From Pseudomonas sp. PSKL.D1 (GTDB lineage: Bacteria; Pseudomonadota; Gammaproteobacteria; Pseudomonadales; Pseudomonadaceae): a stretch of 64,000 bases of DNA. The DNA lies in contig NZ_CP118607.1 in assembly GCF_028898945.1 (NCBI RefSeq), positions 868,001 through 932,000 on the forward strand. Direction: 5' to 3'. How positions within the stretch are numbered: the first letter of the stretch is position 1; the number at the start of each line of letters is the position of its first letter. The notes beneath the pieces were generated by a model, which saw only the letters and a program-made list of their open reading frames with translations, had not been told where the DNA came from and searched no databases. Below are positions 1-9,327 of this stretch, one piece after another. The translations under genes and the position numbers were made by a program.

Positions 1-1
1 A

Positions 2-118
2 TTGCCTGAGAACTTGCTTCAGCGAATCGATGAAAAAGTGAAGCGTGATCATCGTTACGCGTCGAGGTCTGGCTTTCTCGCCTCTGCGGCGCTGCGAGAG
101 TTGGCACTGGCGCACTGA
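2..118 (+). CDS. HicB-family antitoxin, C-terminal fragment cut by window edge
   Basis: An open frame enters from the left edge and stops at 116-118. Its 38 residues include LPENLLQRIDEKVKR followed by RSGFLASAALREL, the typical C-terminal ribbon-helix-helix DNA-binding segment of HicB antitoxins. HicB proteins neutralise the HicA mRNA interferase and autorepress the hicAB operon. The N-terminal partial RNase H-like domain and any hicA gene would lie outside the window. A solitary HicB-like repressor is also possible. The family call rests on this short segment only. Confidence 0.6.
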   Translation: MPENLLQRIDEKVKRDHRYASRSGFLASAALRELALAH

Positions 119-156
119 GACGCGCCTGAATATTTCCACCCACGCCGATCTACGCC

Positions 157-933
157 ATGATGCCCGCCATGGACAACTTCACCGCGTTCTACCAAACCAT
201 TGGCCCCGCCCTGTCACTGTTGGTGGTCATCACCTTCCTGCTGGCCGGAGCGGTCAAGGGTGTGATTGGCCTGGGCCTGCCAACCATCGCCATGGGCTTG
301 CTCGGGCTGGCCATGCCACCGGCGCAAGCGGCGGCCTTGCTGATCGTGCCGTCGACCCTCACCAACGTCTGGCAACTGGCCACGGGCGGGCATCTGCTGG
401 CGCTGTTGCGTCGCCTTGGGCCGATGTTGGGTGCGATTTTCGTCGGCACTTTGGCCGGCAGTGCCTGGCTGGGGATCAGCAGTGGCCCGTGGGCGGCCCA
501 TGGCCTGGGCGCGGCGCTGCTGGTTTACGCCGTGTATGGGCTGATCGGGCCGCAGTTGCGGCTGGCCACCAGCAGGGAAGGGTGGCTGGGGCCGCTGTGC
601 GGGCTGGTGACGGGCCTGGTGACGGCGGCAACGGGCGTGTTCGTGATGCCTGCCGTGCCTTACCTGCAGAGCCTGGGCCTGAGCCGCGACGAGATGATCC
701 AGGCGCTGGGCCTGTCCTTCACCGTTTCCACCGTGGCGCTGGCCCTTGGCCTGGCGGGGCAGGATGCCTTGGGGGGCGAGGCGCTGGGTGCGTCACTGCT
801 GATGATGGCGCCTGCCTTGTTGGGCATGCTGGCGGGCCAGTGGCTGCGCCAGCGCATCAGTGCAGCGGTGTTCAAGCGCTGCTTCTTCGTTGGCCTGGCC
901 GTGCTCGGTGGCCATTTGCTGCTCAACGGCTAG
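157..933 (+). CDS. TauE/SafE family sulfite exporter-like membrane protein
   Basis: This 258-residue protein is almost entirely hydrophobic, with about eight predicted membrane segments and the glycine-rich GAVKGVIGLGLPTIAMGLLG near the N-terminus and GLVTGLVTAATGVFVMPAVP in the second half. This internal duplication is typical of the TauE/SafE (DUF81) family. Members export sulfite, sulfoacetate or other organic anions across the inner membrane; the substrate here cannot be read from sequence. Three in-frame starts (157, 160, 169) exist and none has a strong ribosome-binding site, so the exact start is uncertain. Its 3' end overlaps the convergent ABM gene by 11 bp. No linked sulfur gene suggests a substrate. 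Confidence 0.8.
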   Translation: MMPAMDNFTAFYQTIGPALSLLVVITFLLAGAVKGVIGLGLPTIAMGLLGLAMPPAQAAALLIVPSTLTNVWQLATGGHLLALLRRLGPMLGAIFVGTLAGSAWLGISSGPWAAHGLGAALLVYAVYGLIGPQLRLATSREGWLGPLCGLVTGLVTAATGVFVMPAVPYLQSLGLSRDEMIQALGLSFTVSTVALALGLAGQDALGGEALGASLLMMAPALLGMLAGQWLRQRISAAVFKRCFFVGLAVLGGHLLLNG

Positions 934-1237
934 CGGACGAAGCGCTGAGCATCTCGATCAGCTGGATATCGAACTCGCGCTCCAGGTAGTCCATGCGCTT
1001 CTCGAAGAAGGCGGCCATGTGCGGCAGCGCCGAATGTACGTCCAGGGCGGCCTTGCTGGCCCATACCTCGTAGAACACGAACAGGCTCGGGTCTTCCTTG
1101 TCGCGCAGCATGTGGTATTCGATGCAGCCTGGCTCCAGGCGGCTTGGCTCCACATATGCACGGAAAAGGGTTTCGAACGCTTCGGCCATTTCCGGACGGG
1201 TCTTGGCCTTGAGGATGAACGCGTACTGCTCGGTCAT
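923..1237 (-). CDS. antibiotic biosynthesis monooxygenase (ABM) domain protein
   Basis: A 104-residue single-domain protein with the dimeric alpha-beta barrel ABM fold: the strand FILKAKTRPEMAEAFE, then EPGCIEYHMLRDKEDPSLFVFYEVWASKAALDVH. This is the pattern of YgiN-type putative quinol monooxygenases. Such proteins oxidise quinols or small phenolics without a bound cofactor, or act as small detoxifying enzymes. It is convergent with the TauE gene and divergent from the quinone reductase gene at 1397. Quinone reductase plus ABM protein is a recurring pair in quinone redox cycling, so a joint role is plausible, but the substrate is unknown. Confidence 0.8.
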   Translation of the reverse strand: MTEQYAFILKAKTRPEMAEAFETLFRAYVEPSRLEPGCIEYHMLRDKEDPSLFVFYEVWASKAALDVHSALPHMAAFFEKRMDYLEREFDIQLIEMLSASSASR

Positions 1238-1396
1238 GATTCGCTACTCGCGGGAAGAAGATGAAACGATTCTAAGGCAACAATTCATCACGTATTCGTG
1301 ATTTTTGGTCAATTGTCTTTTGCCCTGGCCCAGCTGTTTCCCGTGCCTGCGAATCTCTAATCTGCCGACCATTCCTTCTTCTCCCCCGAGGTCAGC

Positions 1397-1987
1397 ATGA
1401 AAAAGATCCTTCTGCTCAACGGCGGCAAACAGTTCGCTCACTCCGATGGCCGTCTCAACCAGACCCTGCATGATGCAGCCCTCGCTCACCTCGACCGTGC
1501 CGGCTTCGACGTCCAGCAGACCTTCATCGATGGCGGGTACGACATCCAGGCCGAGGTGGAGAAATTCCTTTGGGCCGATGTGATCGTCTACCAGATGCCG
1601 GGGTGGTGGATGGGCGCCCCCTGGACCGTGAAGAAGTACATCGACGAAGTCTTCACCGCAGGCCACGGTAGCCTCTATGCCAGCGACGGTCGGACCCGTT
1701 CGGATGCCTCGCAGAAGTACGGCAGCGGTGGCCTGGTGCAGGGCAAGCAGTACATGCTGTCGTTGACCTGGAATGCGCCGCAGCAGGCGTTTGAAGACCC
1801 AAGCGATTTCTTTGAAGGCAAAGGTGTGGATGCGGTGTACTTCCCGTTCCACAAGGCCAACCAGTTCCTCGGAATGACCGGGTTGCCGACCTTCATTGCC
1901 AACGATGTGATGAAGCGCCCGGATGTACCGGCAGCGTTGGCGGCTTACGAGGCGCACCTGATCAGTGTGTTCGGGAAGGCCGAATAA
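1397..1987 (+). CDS. mdaB: MdaB-type NAD(P)H-dependent quinone reductase
   Basis: A 196-residue flavodoxin-fold oxidoreductase. The N-terminus MKKILLLNGGKQFAHSDGRL and the motif YQMPGWWMGAPWTVKKYIDEVF match MdaB (modulator of drug activity B), an FAD-dependent quinone reductase that makes two-electron reductions and so avoids semiquinone radicals. Length equals the family norm (about 193). A ribosome-binding site (GAGG) precedes ATG 1397. A LysR-family gene follows on the same strand after 67 bp and may regulate it, although the usual arrangement is divergent. Confidence 0.88.
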   Translation: MKKILLLNGGKQFAHSDGRLNQTLHDAALAHLDRAGFDVQQTFIDGGYDIQAEVEKFLWADVIVYQMPGWWMGAPWTVKKYIDEVFTAGHGSLYASDGRTRSDASQKYGSGGLVQGKQYMLSLTWNAPQQAFEDPSDFFEGKGVDAVYFPFHKANQFLGMTGLPTFIANDVMKRPDVPAALAAYEAHLISVFGKAE

Positions 1988-2054
1988 GGGGTAACCTTTA
2001 ACGGCCCGTTCGCGGGGCGAGCCCCTCCCACGCAAAACTGCCGTAGGCCCAGAT

Positions 2055-2951
2055 GTGATAACCCGATCAGAAGAACTCCAGGTTTTCGTCGCCGTCATCG
2101 ACTGCGGCTCGATTTCCGCAGCTGCCGAGCAGATGGGCCAGACCCCGTCTGCCGTCAGCCGCACGCTGTCGCGCCTGGAGGCCAAGCTCGGTACCACCTT
2201 GGTCAACCGCACCACTCGGCGCATGGACCTCACCGAGGAGGGCCGCTTCTTCCTCGAACGCTCGCGGCTGATTCTGGAACAGATGGACGACATGGAAGAG
2301 CGGCTGTCGATGCACCGCCAGACCGCTTCCGGGCGCTTGCGCATCAACGCCGCCGCGCCGTTCATGCTGCATTCCATCGTGCCGTGGATCGGCGAGTTCC
2401 GCCGTCAGTACCCCGGCATCGAGCTGGAGCTCAACACCGACGACCTGATTATCGACCTGCTGGAGCAAAGCACCGATGTGGCCATCCGCATCGGCGAGCT
2501 GGCTGATTCCAGCCTGCATGCCCGCTCACTGGGCTGCAGCCCGGTACAGATCCTCGCCAGCCCGGCCTACCTTGAGCAGCACGGCACGCCCCAGCGGGTG
2601 GAAGACCTGAACGACCATTGCCTGCTAGGTTTCAGCCAACCCGAATCGCTGAACCAATGGCCGCTGCGCCATGCCCATGGCGACCGCTGGCCGATTCGCC
2701 CGGCGCTGATCGCCTCCAGTGGCGAAAGCTTGCGCCAACTGGCCCTGGCCGGGGAAGGCATTGTCAGCCTGTCGCACTTCATGACTCACGAAGACATCCG
2801 CAGCGGCCGCCTGAAAGTGTTGCTAAGCGACGCCAACAATGGTTATCGCCAGCCCATCAACGCCGTGTACTACCGCAACACGCAATTGGCCCTGCGTATC
2901 CAGTGCTTCCTCGATTTCATCCAGCGCAAGCTGGCCATGTACGCCTGCTGA
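2055..2951 (+). CDS. LysR-family transcriptional regulator
   Basis: A 298-residue LysR protein. The N-terminal winged helix-turn-helix is clear (ISAAAEQMGQTPSAVSRTLS, about residues 18-37), followed by a linker helix and a periplasmic-binding-like effector domain from about residue 90. The start is GTG 2055; no in-frame ATG fits the conserved N-terminal helix better. It lies downstream of mdaB on the same strand and probably responds to a quinone or electrophile, as neighbours of mdaB often do; that is inference. The 67-bp gap before it contains REP-like sequence (about 2003-2035). Confidence 0.88.
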   Translation: MITRSEELQVFVAVIDCGSISAAAEQMGQTPSAVSRTLSRLEAKLGTTLVNRTTRRMDLTEEGRFFLERSRLILEQMDDMEERLSMHRQTASGRLRINAAAPFMLHSIVPWIGEFRRQYPGIELELNTDDLIIDLLEQSTDVAIRIGELADSSLHARSLGCSPVQILASPAYLEQHGTPQRVEDLNDHCLLGFSQPESLNQWPLRHAHGDRWPIRPALIASSGESLRQLALAGEGIVSLSHFMTHEDIRSGRLKVLLSDANNGYRQPINAVYYRNTQLALRIQCFLDFIQRKLAMYAC

Positions 2952-3043
2952 GTTGCCTGAACGCGACAGATACTGTCCACACGCGGCGAAACTTCCTACA
3001 GCAGATTGCGCAGTCGACGGGCTTCGGCCTTTACTGAGTGATC

Positions 3044-3056
3044 AACAAAAACAACA
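3044..3056 (+). promoter_or_regulatory. CA-rich Hfq/Crc-type motif in the ggt leader
   Basis: AACAAAAACAACA lies just upstream of the ggt ribosome-binding site and contains the AAnAAnAA pattern bound by Hfq/Crc in Pseudomonas to block translation during catabolite repression. The motif is seen directly; its function is inferred. Confidence 0.45.
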
Positions 3057-3069
3057 CCAAGGAAGTGTC

Positions 3070-4737
3070 ATGCGTATTGTCCTGTTCCAGTCTGTGGCGC
3101 TTGGGGCCGCGATCCTGAGCTGTTCTTCTGCCTATGCGGCGACCCTGGAGGGCGGCGCAGTGGCTGCGCCTGATCAATATGGCGCACAGGTAGCTGCCGA
3201 TATCCTGAAAAAGGGAGGCAACGCGGTCGATGCGGCCGTCGCCACGGCGTTTACCCTCGCGGTCACCTACCCGGAAGCCGGCAACATCGGTGGCGGCGGC
3301 TTCATGACCCTGTTCGTCGACGGTAAACCGTACTTCCTGGACTACCGCGAAGTGGCGCCCAAGGCCGCCAGCCGTAACATGTACCTGGATGAAAAGGGCG
3401 AGGTCATCGAAAACCTGAGCCTGGTCGGTGCCCGTGCCGCAGGCGTGCCCGGCACCGTGATGGGCCTTTGGGAAGCCCACCAGAAGTTTGGCAAGCTGCC
3501 CTGGAGCGAATTGCTGACCCCGGCCATCGGCTATGCGAAAAACGGCTTCAAGATCGCCGAAAAACAGTACCAGTACCGCAACGACGCCCAAGGCCTGTTC
3601 AAGACGGCTACAAACTTCAACGACTACTTCGGCAACATGAAAGTCGGCGAACTGTTCAAGCAGCCGGAAATGGCCCAAACCCTTGAGCGCATCGCCGACA
3701 AAGGCGTGAGCGAGTTCTACCAGGGCAAGACTGCCGACCTGCTGGTGGCGCAGATGCAGGCTGACAAAGGCCTGATCACCAAGGAAGACCTCCAGGGCTA
3801 CAAAGCGGTATGGCGTGAGCCGATGGCCCTGAGCTGGCGCGGCAACGTCGTCTACACCGCACCGCCACCAAGCTCTGGCGGCGTCGCCCTGGCCCAGCTG
3901 CTGGGTATCAAGGAAGACCGCGCGGCGGACTTCAAGGGTGTGGCGCACAACTCGGCCCAGTACATTCACCTGCTGTCGGAGATTGAAAAGCGCGTGTTCG
4001 CCGACCGTGCCGACTACCTGGGCGACCCGGCCTTCACCAAGGTGCCGGTCGACCAGCTGATCGCCAAGGATTACCTGGCCAAGCGAGCCGCGCAGGTGAA
4101 CCCAAAAGCCATTTCCGAGACCGACAAGGTCAAGCCTGGGCTGGAACCGCACCAGACCACCCACTTCTCCATCGTCGACAAACAGGGCAACGCCGTCAGC
4201 AACACCTACACCCTGAACCTGGACTACGGCAGTGGCGTGGTGGTGAAGGGCGCGGGCTTCCTGCTCAACGACGAAATGGATGATTTCAGCGCCAAGCCGG
4301 GTGCGGCCAACGCGTTCGGCGTGGTGGGTGGCGATGCCAATGCCATCGAGCCGGGCAAGCGCATGCTGTCGTCGATGAGCCCAAGCTTGATGACCCGCGA
4401 TGGCAAGGTCGAGCTGGTGATAGGTACGCCGGGCGGATCGCGGATTTTCACCTCGATCTTCCAGGTGATGAACAACCTGTATGACTACGGCATGCCGCTG
4501 GAGAAAGCCGTGGCGGCGCAGCGTGTGCACCATCAGTTGCTGCCCAAGGACACCATCTATTTTGACAGCTATGCGCCGTTGACCGGGACGGTGGCGGATG
4601 AGCTGAAGAAAATGGGGTATGTGCTGGAGGATCAGGGCTGGGAGATGGGGGATATCCAGGCGATCCGGGTGAATGGGGCGAAGCTTGAGACGGCGTCGGA
4701 CCCGCGTGGGCGTGGGGTGGGGATGATCGTCAAGTAA
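3070..4737 (+). CDS. ggt: gamma-glutamyltransferase precursor (periplasmic)
   Basis: A 555-residue Ntn-hydrolase of the GGT family. It hydrolyses glutathione and other gamma-glutamyl compounds, or transfers the gamma-glutamyl group. A signal peptide (MRIVLFQSVALGAAILSCSS, then AYA) sends it to the periplasm. The proenzyme should self-cleave before the first Thr of QTTHFSIVDKQGNAVS, residue 363, making large and small subunits. The later SSMSPSLM and GTPGGSRI motifs form the substrate site. ATG 3070 is chosen because it gives a signal peptide and has the ribosome-binding site AAGGAAG; an upstream extension from 2839 overlaps the LysR gene and is not real. It is probably monocistronic, followed by a REP. 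Confidence 0.95.
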   Translation: MRIVLFQSVALGAAILSCSSAYAATLEGGAVAAPDQYGAQVAADILKKGGNAVDAAVATAFTLAVTYPEAGNIGGGGFMTLFVDGKPYFLDYREVAPKAASRNMYLDEKGEVIENLSLVGARAAGVPGTVMGLWEAHQKFGKLPWSELLTPAIGYAKNGFKIAEKQYQYRNDAQGLFKTATNFNDYFGNMKVGELFKQPEMAQTLERIADKGVSEFYQGKTADLLVAQMQADKGLITKEDLQGYKAVWREPMALSWRGNVVYTAPPPSSGGVALAQLLGIKEDRAADFKGVAHNSAQYIHLLSEIEKRVFADRADYLGDPAFTKVPVDQLIAKDYLAKRAAQVNPKAISETDKVKPGLEPHQTTHFSIVDKQGNAVSNTYTLNLDYGSGVVVKGAGFLLNDEMDDFSAKPGAANAFGVVGGDANAIEPGKRMLSSMSPSLMTRDGKVELVIGTPGGSRIFTSIFQVMNNLYDYGMPLEKAVAAQRVHHQLLPKDTIYFDSYAPLTGTVADELKKMGYVLEDQGWEMGDIQAIRVNGAKLETASDPRGRGVGMIVK

Positions 4738-4754
4738 TACGGTGTGGGCATCAT

Positions 4755-4794
4755 CGCGGATAAATCCGCTCCTACAGGAGCGGATTTATCCGCG
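4755..4794. repeat. REP-type palindrome between ggt and mcpS
   Basis: A perfect palindrome with arms CGCGGATAAATCCGCTCCT and its complement around a central ACA/TGT. It sits between the convergent ggt and chemoreceptor genes, where it may also act as a bidirectional terminator. It is the first of eight related elements in the window. Confidence 0.85.
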
Positions 4795-4809
4795 AATGCT
4801 ACTTGAAGG

Positions 4810-6729
4810 TCAGACGCGGAACTGGCTGACCAACGTCTGCAAATGCCCACCCAGGCGGGCCAACTCCACGCTCGAAGCCGCCGTCTCATCACTGGCCGCC
4901 GCCGTCTGCTCCGACACATCCCGCACGTTCAGGATGCTGCGGCTGATTTCTTCAGCCACCGCACTCTGCTGCTCGGCCGCCGCAGCAATCTGCTGGTTCA
5001 TCGACTGAATGCTCGACACCGTGCTGGTGATGTTCTCCAGCGAAGCCCCGGCCTTGCGCGCCAGCTCGACACTGCTGTCGGTCAGGGTGCGGCTGCCTTG
5101 CATGGCATTGGCCACTTGCTGGGTGCCATGCTGCAGACTGGCCACCAGCTCTTCGATTTCTTCGGTGGACTTCTGCGTGCGCTGGGCCAGGCCGCGCACT
5201 TCGTCGGCTACCACGGCAAAGCCACGGCCGGCTTCACCGGCACGGGCGGCTTCGATGGCGGCGTTCAGCGCCAGCAGGTTGGTTTGCTCGGCCACCGACT
5301 TGATCACGTCCATCACGCTGCCGATCTTCTGGCTTTCCTGTTGCAGCAGGTTCATGGCTTCGGTAGAGCGATGCACTTCGTCGGCCAGGCGTTCGATCTG
5401 GCTGATTGCTTCACCCACTACGCGGTCGCCCGCACGCGCTTCGTCGTCGGCGCCGGTCGCCGCGTGGGAAGCCTGCTCGGCGTTACGCGCCACTTCCTGA
5501 ACCGTGGCGGCCATTTCGTGCATGGCTGTGGCTACCTGGTCGGTTTCGACCTTCTGGCTATTGGCGCCGGCACTGGTCTGCTCGGTGACCGCCGACAGTT
5601 CTTCGGCTGCGCTGGCAATCTGGGTGACGCCGTCGCGGATGCCGGTAATCAGGTCGCGCAGGGTAGTGCCCATACGTGCGATGCCTTGCTGCAGCACACC
5701 GATTTCGTCGCGGCGGGTTACACGCAGGTCCTGAGTGAGGTCACCACCGGCAATCTTTTCCACCGCTTGCAGGGTTTCACGCAGTGGGCGGGTGATCTGA
5801 CGGGTGATGATAACGGCGGCCAGTACACCAACCAGCAGTGCCAGCAGCGTGGCGATGGTTTGCAGGCTGCGGGCCTGGGCGCTTTCCTGGTCGCGGCGCT
5901 CCAGCTGGATCTTGTACAGCGCGTCGCTGCGCTTGACGATGTCGGCACCCTGTACGGTCATTTCGGCACGGGAGGTGGTGATTTCGCCGACGGCATCACG
6001 GAACTGGCGCACGGCGTCGCGGTAAGCCTGTACCGACTGTTCGAACTGTTGCAGGCGGGTAGCTTCCGAAGGCAGCTGGCGCTTGAGGTTGTCGATTTCG
6101 ACCAGTGCGGACTCCAGCTGACGCAGCGCGGCCTGCTCGTTGGCGGCAGTATTTTCGGCAATGTAGCCGCGTACGTCGATACGCACTTGCAGCAACTGCT
6201 GGCGAGTCTTGCTGATCAGCTGGTATTGCTCCAGGCGTACGCTGTCCGCCTCTGGGCGAGCCATGACGTCCTGGCTGAGGGCTTCAAGCGCCTGGTCGGC
6301 CTTGGCGGCGGATACGTTCATGGCATCGCGTGCTGCTGTCGAGTTTCGGTAACCGGCGCGCATCTTGTTCAGCGAAACCTTGTAGTCGCTGATGATCTGC
6401 CCCAGCTCTTTCAGCAGCTTGACGTTCTCGGGGCTCTTGAAGGTGCTGACCAGGTATTCCTGCTGCTTGCCGAAGGTATCCAGCTTGGCCTGGGTGTTGG
6501 CGGCGGAGGCATCATCACCATTGGCGATCATGTACTGCAGGCGCGCCACGCGCAGGTCGGTCAGGTCTTTGTTGAGCTGACCGATGTCGCCCATCCAGTT
6601 GCTGCGGTCGATCAGGCTGCCCAGGCTGGTCCAGCCGGTCAGTGCAAGCAGGCCGGTCAGGACCAGCACCAGGCCGAAGCCCAGGCCGAGTTTGAGGTTA
6701 ACGCTGATATTGGCGAACCAGCTGTTCAT
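4810..6729 (-). CDS. mcpS: methyl-accepting chemotaxis protein with HBM sensor domain (McpS-like)
   Basis: A 639-residue chemoreceptor. TM1 is at about residues 11-33, a long all-helical periplasmic domain at about 34-280, TM2 at about 282-303, HAMP at about 305-357, then the cytoplasmic signalling hairpin with the conserved tip ([19 protein letters not shown]). The ligand domain is the size and helical type of the helical bimodular (HBM) class. Length and position between ggt and the zinc peptidase/pcaHG block match P. putida McpS, the receptor for succinate, malate, fumarate and other TCA intermediates (known for the family, not shown here). No C-terminal CheR-binding pentapeptide is seen. 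A sigma-28-type promoter lies upstream. Confidence 0.9.
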   Translation of the reverse strand: MNSWFANISVNLKLGLGFGLVLVLTGLLALTGWTSLGSLIDRSNWMGDIGQLNKDLTDLRVARLQYMIANGDDASAANTQAKLDTFGKQQEYLVSTFKSPENVKLLKELGQIISDYKVSLNKMRAGYRNSTAARDAMNVSAAKADQALEALSQDVMARPEADSVRLEQYQLISKTRQQLLQVRIDVRGYIAENTAANEQAALRQLESALVEIDNLKRQLPSEATRLQQFEQSVQAYRDAVRQFRDAVGEITTSRAEMTVQGADIVKRSDALYKIQLERRDQESAQARSLQTIATLLALLVGVLAAVIITRQITRPLRETLQAVEKIAGGDLTQDLRVTRRDEIGVLQQGIARMGTTLRDLITGIRDGVTQIASAAEELSAVTEQTSAGANSQKVETDQVATAMHEMAATVQEVARNAEQASHAATGADDEARAGDRVVGEAISQIERLADEVHRSTEAMNLLQQESQKIGSVMDVIKSVAEQTNLLALNAAIEAARAGEAGRGFAVVADEVRGLAQRTQKSTEEIEELVASLQHGTQQVANAMQGSRTLTDSSVELARKAGASLENITSTVSSIQSMNQQIAAAAEQQSAVAEEISRSILNVRDVSEQTAAASDETAASSVELARLGGHLQTLVSQFRV

Positions 6730-6818
6730 GCACGCTCTCCAGAAATGTTTTCGCTCACTTGATCATTGTTCGATCGCGAGGCGTTGTTGTTCTGGATGCC
6801 CGCTGAATCGTGCAGGAG

Positions 6819-6845
6819 TTATCGGCACGCAGCGGCGAAGCTGAA
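6819..6845 (-). promoter_or_regulatory. putative FliA (sigma-28) promoter of the chemoreceptor gene
   Basis: On the minus strand the sequence reads TTCAGCTT, 11 nt, then GCCGATAA. The -10 half matches the flagellar sigma consensus exactly and the -35 half matches five of eight bases of TAAAGTTT. It lies about 90 bp upstream of the mcpS start, fitting co-expression with the flagellar regulon. Confidence 0.65.
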
Positions 6846-6909
6846 ACGCTTTTTCAGCAGAATTGTAACTCCATGAAAACGTTTGCTATTTCAGCGGCCG
6901 ACTACAGCC

Positions 6910-7800
6910 TCAAAGGCTACGCGCACTGAATGTATCGCAGCTGTTCACATCCCCTTGGGCAAACCCGGCCTTGAACCAGCGCACCCGCTGCTGCGACGTA
7001 CCGTGGGTAAACGAATCGGGCACTACGCGCCCTTGCCCTTGTTGCTGTAGCCGGTCGTCACCGATGGCATTGGCAGCGTTCAGGGCTTCCTCCACATCCC
7101 CCGGTTCCAGCCAGTTCAGGCGTTGCTGCGCCTGATAGGCCCAGACGCCGGCCAGGCAGTCGGCTTGCAGTTCCTGACGCACCAGCAGGCCATTGTCACC
7201 TTCCATGCGTTGCCCATTGCGGCGCGCGGCATCGACCTTGGCCGAAACGCCAAGCAGGGTCTGCACATGGTGGCCGATCTCATGGGCAATCACGTAAGCC
7301 TGGGCGAAGTCGCCTGCGGCAGCGAAGCGGGTTTCCATTTCGCGGAAGAACGACATGTCCAGGTACACCCGCTGGTCTGCAGGGCAGTAGAAGGGGCCCA
7401 CGGCCGCCGAGGCAAAACCGCAGGCGGAGTTCACCTGGCCGCTGAACAGCACCAGTTTTGGGTCGCGGTACTGTTTGCCGGCCTGGGAAAACAGGGCTTT
7501 CCAGGTGTCTTCAGTGTCGCCAAGGATCGAGGCGACGAACTGGGCTTGTTCGTCATTGGCAGGTGGCGCAGTGCCGCTGGCGCCGCTGGGCGCTTGCTGT
7601 TGCTGCTGTTCCATTTGCCCGGTGAGTTGGCCAAGGATCTGCAGCGGGTCTTGCCCTGTCAGCCAACCGATGCCAACGATCAACAGAATCGCCCCAAGCC
7701 CCAGGCCCTTGCCGCCACCAAAGCGCATGCCGCCACCGCCACCGCCTTCGCCACGGGCATCGACCACATTGTCGCTGCGGCGGCCTTTACGCCATTCCAT
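6910..7800 (-). CDS. ypfJ: YpfJ-type neutral zinc metallopeptidase, membrane-anchored
   Basis: A 296-residue protein of the putative neutral zinc metallopeptidase family (YpfJ). A charged, glycine-rich N-terminus (residues 1-33) precedes one membrane segment (about 34-48) and a Gln-rich linker. The catalytic part holds the zincin motif HEIGHH at residues 173-178. It also has the family blocks YCPADQRVYLD and QADCLAGVWA, the latter probably giving a third metal ligand. The natural substrate is unknown. It lies between mcpS and pcaHG, is transcribed away from pcaHG, and shows no functional link to either. Confidence 0.85.
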   Translation of the reverse strand: MEWRKGRRSDNVVDARGEGGGGGGMRFGGGKGLGLGAILLIVGIGWLTGQDPLQILGQLTGQMEQQQQQAPSGASGTAPPANDEQAQFVASILGDTEDTWKALFSQAGKQYRDPKLVLFSGQVNSACGFASAAVGPFYCPADQRVYLDMSFFREMETRFAAAGDFAQAYVIAHEIGHHVQTLLGVSAKVDAARRNGQRMEGDNGLLVRQELQADCLAGVWAYQAQQRLNWLEPGDVEEALNAANAIGDDRLQQQGQGRVVPDSFTHGTSQQRVRWFKAGFAQGDVNSCDTFSARSL

Positions 7801-7867
7801 GAACTGATCTCCGGAACGTGAAACATGAAGTCAAAGATTAGTTCACGCCAGCCAAAGGTACTAATGC

Positions 7868-7883
7868 ATAACCGTATGGTTAT
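7868..7883. promoter_or_regulatory. PcaQ-type operator upstream of pcaHG
   Basis: ATAACC-GTAT-GGTTAT is an inverted repeat matching the published PcaQ-binding consensus ATAACC-N4-GGTTA(A/T) of alphaproteobacterial pca operons. It lies 105 bp before the pcaH start and has the T-N11-A LysR pattern. A PcaQ-like LysR activator is therefore expected, although none is encoded next to it. Confidence 0.72.
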
Positions 7884-7988
7884 GGTTACCGCAGTTGATT
7901 TCAATATTCATCACGCGCGACCTATCCGAAACTGCAAGTCCGCCTGCCGTGTACAGGCGTTTTGATAATTCCAAGAGAGGAAAACGGC

Positions 7989-8708
7989 ATGCCCGCCCAG
8001 GACAACAGCCGCTTCGTGATCCGTGATCGCAACTGGCACCCCAAAGCCCTCACGCCTGACTACAAAACGTCCATTGCCCGCTCGCCGCGCCAGGCATTGG
8101 TCAGCATCCCGCAGTCGATCAGCGAAACCACCGGCCCTGACTTTTCCCACCTGCGCTTCGGCCCGCACGACCATGACCTGCTGCTGAACTTCAACAACGG
8201 TGGCCTGCCGATTGGCGAGCGCATCATCCTGGCCGGCCGCGTGGTCGACCAGTACGGCAAGCCGGTACCCAACACCCTGGTGGAAATGTGGCAGGCCAAC
8301 GCTGGCGGCCGCTACCGCCACAAGAATGACCGCTACCTGGCGCCGCTGGACCCGAACTTCGGTGGTGTCGGCCGCTGCCTGACCGACCGTGACGGCTACT
8401 ACACCTTCCGTACCATCAAGCCCGGCCCGTACCCATGGCGCAACGGCCCGAACGACTGGCGCCCGGCGCACATCCACTTCGCCATCAGCGGCCCGGCGAT
8501 CGCCACCAAGCTGATCACCCAGTTGTACTTCGAAGGCGATCCGATGATCCCGATGTGCCCGATCGTCAAGTCGATCACCAACCCTGAAGCAGTGCAGCAG
8601 TTGATCGCCAAGCTCGACATGAGCAACGCCAACCCGATGGACTGCCTGGCGTACCGCTTTGACATCGTGCTGCGCGGCCAGCGCAAGACCCACTTCGAAA
8701 ACTGCTGA
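7989..8708 (+). CDS. pcaH: protocatechuate 3,4-dioxygenase beta subunit
   Basis: A 239-residue intradiol dioxygenase subunit carrying the catalytic non-haem Fe(III). The iron ligands are visible: Tyr109, Tyr148, His161 and His163 counting the initiator Met (108/147/160/162 in the mature P. putida enzyme). With PcaG it cleaves protocatechuate to beta-carboxy-cis,cis-muconate, the ring-opening step of the beta-ketoadipate pathway. ATG 7989 is chosen over 7962 for its ribosome-binding site (GAGAGG) and the family N-terminus. pcaG follows after 10 bp. The other pca genes are not in this window. Confidence 0.97.
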   Translation: MPAQDNSRFVIRDRNWHPKALTPDYKTSIARSPRQALVSIPQSISETTGPDFSHLRFGPHDHDLLLNFNNGGLPIGERIILAGRVVDQYGKPVPNTLVEMWQANAGGRYRHKNDRYLAPLDPNFGGVGRCLTDRDGYYTFRTIKPGPYPWRNGPNDWRPAHIHFAISGPAIATKLITQLYFEGDPMIPMCPIVKSITNPEAVQQLIAKLDMSNANPMDCLAYRFDIVLRGQRKTHFENC

Positions 8709-8718
8709 GGAACCCGCC

Positions 8719-9324
8719 ATGCCAATCGAACTGCTGCCGGAAACCCCCTCGCAAACCGCCGGCCCTTACGTGCACATCGGCCTCGCTCTGGAAGCGGCCG
8801 GCAACCCGACCCGCGATCAGGAAATCTGGAACCGCATGGCCACGCCGCAAGCCGAGGGTGAACACATCCTGCTGATCGGCCAGGTGTATGACGGCAATGG
8901 CCACCTGGTACGCGATTCGTTCCTGGAACTGTGGCAGGCTGACGCCAATGGCCAGTATCAGGACGCGTACAATCTGGAAAACGCCTTCAACAGCTTTGGC
9001 CGCACCGCCACCACCTTTGATGCGGGCGAGTGGACCGTACAGACGGTCAAGCCGGGTGTGGTGAACAATGCTGCAGGTGTGCCGATGGCGCCCCATATCA
9101 ACATCAGCCTGTTTGCCCGGGGCATCAACATTCACCTGCACACGCGGTTGTATTTTGATGACGAAGCCGAGGCCAACGCCAAGTGCCCGGTGCTCAACCT
9201 GATCGAGCAGCCGCAGCGTCGTGAGACGTTGATTGCCAAGCGTTGCGAGGTGGACGGGAAGACGGCGTACCGGTTTGATATCCGTATTCAGGGGGAAGGG
9301 GAGACGGTGTTCTTCGACTTCTGA
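8719..9324 (+). CDS. pcaG: protocatechuate 3,4-dioxygenase alpha subunit
   Basis: A 201-residue partner of PcaH with the same beta-sandwich fold. It opens with MPIELLPETPSQTAGPYVHIG and contains SFLELWQADANGQY and INISLFARGINIHLHTRLYF. The alpha subunit lacks the full iron-ligand set and contributes to the substrate pocket and to the (alpha-beta-iron)12 assembly. ATG 8719 follows the pcaH stop by 10 bp with GAGGAA as ribosome-binding site, so the pair is translated together. Length equals that of characterised P. putida PcaG. A strong terminator follows. Confidence 0.97.
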   Translation: MPIELLPETPSQTAGPYVHIGLALEAAGNPTRDQEIWNRMATPQAEGEHILLIGQVYDGNGHLVRDSFLELWQADANGQYQDAYNLENAFNSFGRTATTFDAGEWTVQTVKPGVVNNAAGVPMAPHINISLFARGINIHLHTRLYFDDEAEANAKCPVLNLIEQPQRRETLIAKRCEVDGKTAYRFDIRIQGEGETVFFDF

Positions 9325-9327
9325 TGT

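Noticed and set aside
2839..3069. 77-codon N-terminal extension of ggt
   Set aside because: It overlaps the LysR 3' end, would bury the signal peptide, and ATG 3070 has a good ribosome-binding site.
3031..4533. 500-codon minus-strand frame opposite ggt
   Set aside because: Antisense shadow of ggt without motifs or ribosome-binding site.
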